Below, piece by piece: positions 63,891-64,000 of a stretch of DNA of 64,000 nucleotides; position 1 is the first letter of the stretch; each line of letters opens with the position of its first letter. Source of the DNA: Vanilla planifolia (lineage: Eukaryota > Streptophyta > Magnoliopsida > Asparagales > Orchidaceae); assembly GCA_023846275.1 (NCBI GenBank), contig CM043874.1, forward strand, positions 32,343,130 to 32,407,129, written 5' to 3'. The translations under genes and the position numbers were made by a program. Under the pieces are notes generated by a model. The model had not been told where the DNA came from and searched no databases. It saw nothing but the letters and a program-made list of their open reading frames with translations.

Positions 63891-63927
63891 GAGGGAGGAG
63901 AGCTAGTAGGAGCCATCCTATCCCCAT
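63891..63927 (+). ncRNA. Group II intron domain VI with candidate branch-point A
   Basis: GAGGGAGG on the left pairs with CCTATCCCC on the right (GGGA with TCCC), leaving the A at 63,920 as the natural bulged branch-point candidate. Seven nucleotides separate it from the predicted intron end at 63,927. Confidence 0.65.
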
Positions 63928-64000
63928 AGCGTATATTTGGAGCTCAATATGAAAACATATTTTCTTTGAAGACCCGTTCAGATAAGGGCAAACTCCAGAG
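63928..64000 (+). pseudogene. rps10: Probable mitochondrial rps10 exon 2 (nuclear copy, cut by window end)
   Basis: Directly after the predicted intron end the sequence is open in one frame to the window edge: two bases completing a split codon, then RIFGAQYE, then NIFSLKTRSDKGKLQ. From memory this matches the C-terminal part of plant mitochondrial ribosomal protein S10, which follows the gene's only intron. The split after the first base of a codon also agrees with the known intron position (rps10i235, phase 1). S10 is a small-subunit mitoribosome protein. Transfer as DNA is indicated because the intron is still present; functional nuclear rps10 genes normally lack it. The gene identity is from recall, not a search, and other mitochondrial genes are not excluded. 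Confidence 0.58.

Larger units (their letters stand above)
63303..63927 (+). other. Nuclear copy of a mitochondrial group II intron, 3' part
   Basis: Sequence richer in G and C than anything else in the window, in keeping with plant mitochondrial DNA. It ends in unmistakable group II intron features: a 34-nt domain V (63,856-63,889), a domain VI stem with a candidate bulged adenosine at 63,920, and a 3' end in AT (the AY rule). The adenosine lies 7 nt before the predicted splice site, as in the family. The 5' boundary is not seen; no GTGCG-type intron start is evident, so the intron is probably truncated. The left limit is set where the direct repeat ends and is uncertain by about 100 bp. Given what follows, it is most likely the single intron of mitochondrial rps10. 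Confidence 0.68.

Noticed and set aside
63644..63916. 90-codon minus-strand open frame starting MAPTSSPPSEQ
   Set aside because: It runs antisense through group II intron domains V and VI. The richer base composition of the mitochondrial-derived DNA explains the open frame.

Overview
This window looks like nuclear DNA from a seed plant with a large, repeat-dominated genome, and I find no intact protein-coding gene in it. The plant assignment rests on three things. The non-LTR retrotransposon remnants have plant-type architecture (a DUF4283 plus zinc-knuckle ORF1, and an ORF2 ending in an RNase H domain). The right edge carries a piece of plant mitochondrial DNA. Everything is heavily decayed, with many stops and frameshifts. 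A gymnosperm or another giant-genome plant fits best, but that is inference.

Layout. (1) About 1-37,634 is a very old, AT-rich tandem array with a monomer of roughly 404 bp, about 85-90 copies, and no coding capacity. It lies in reverse orientation from 1 to about 8,375 and in forward orientation from there on. A short orientation-flipped block sits at about 36,276-36,948. An AT-rich plus polypurine insertion interrupts it at about 30,926-32,585. (2) About 37,635-44,770 is moderately AT-rich sequence without a gene; one decayed gag-like zinc knuckle is visible on the minus strand near 41.65 kb. (3) About 44,771-51,745 is an alternation of AT-rich and purine-rich (GA) blocks, in the same order as the insertion inside the array. 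(4) About 52,200-54,066 is another reverse-oriented piece of the ~404 bp array. (5) About 54,085-62,220 is LINE territory. It holds a nested tandem repeat, a complete but dead ORF2 (endonuclease, reverse transcriptase, zinc-binding region, RNase H), then a separate LINE ORF1 remnant. (6) About 62,400-63,300 is bounded by a ~200 bp direct repeat. (7) About 63,303-64,000 is a nuclear copy of mitochondrial DNA: the 3' part of a group II intron with recognisable domains V and VI, followed by what reads as the start of rps10 exon 2, running off the window.

Nothing here works together as a pathway. The window is a record of satellite expansion, inversion, retrotransposon insertion and organelle DNA transfer, followed by long mutational decay. 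The most distinctive items are the inverted ~404 bp array with a conserved AT dyad and phase-locked (TA)n expansions, the repeated AT/GA two-part blocks, and the mitochondrial intron relic.
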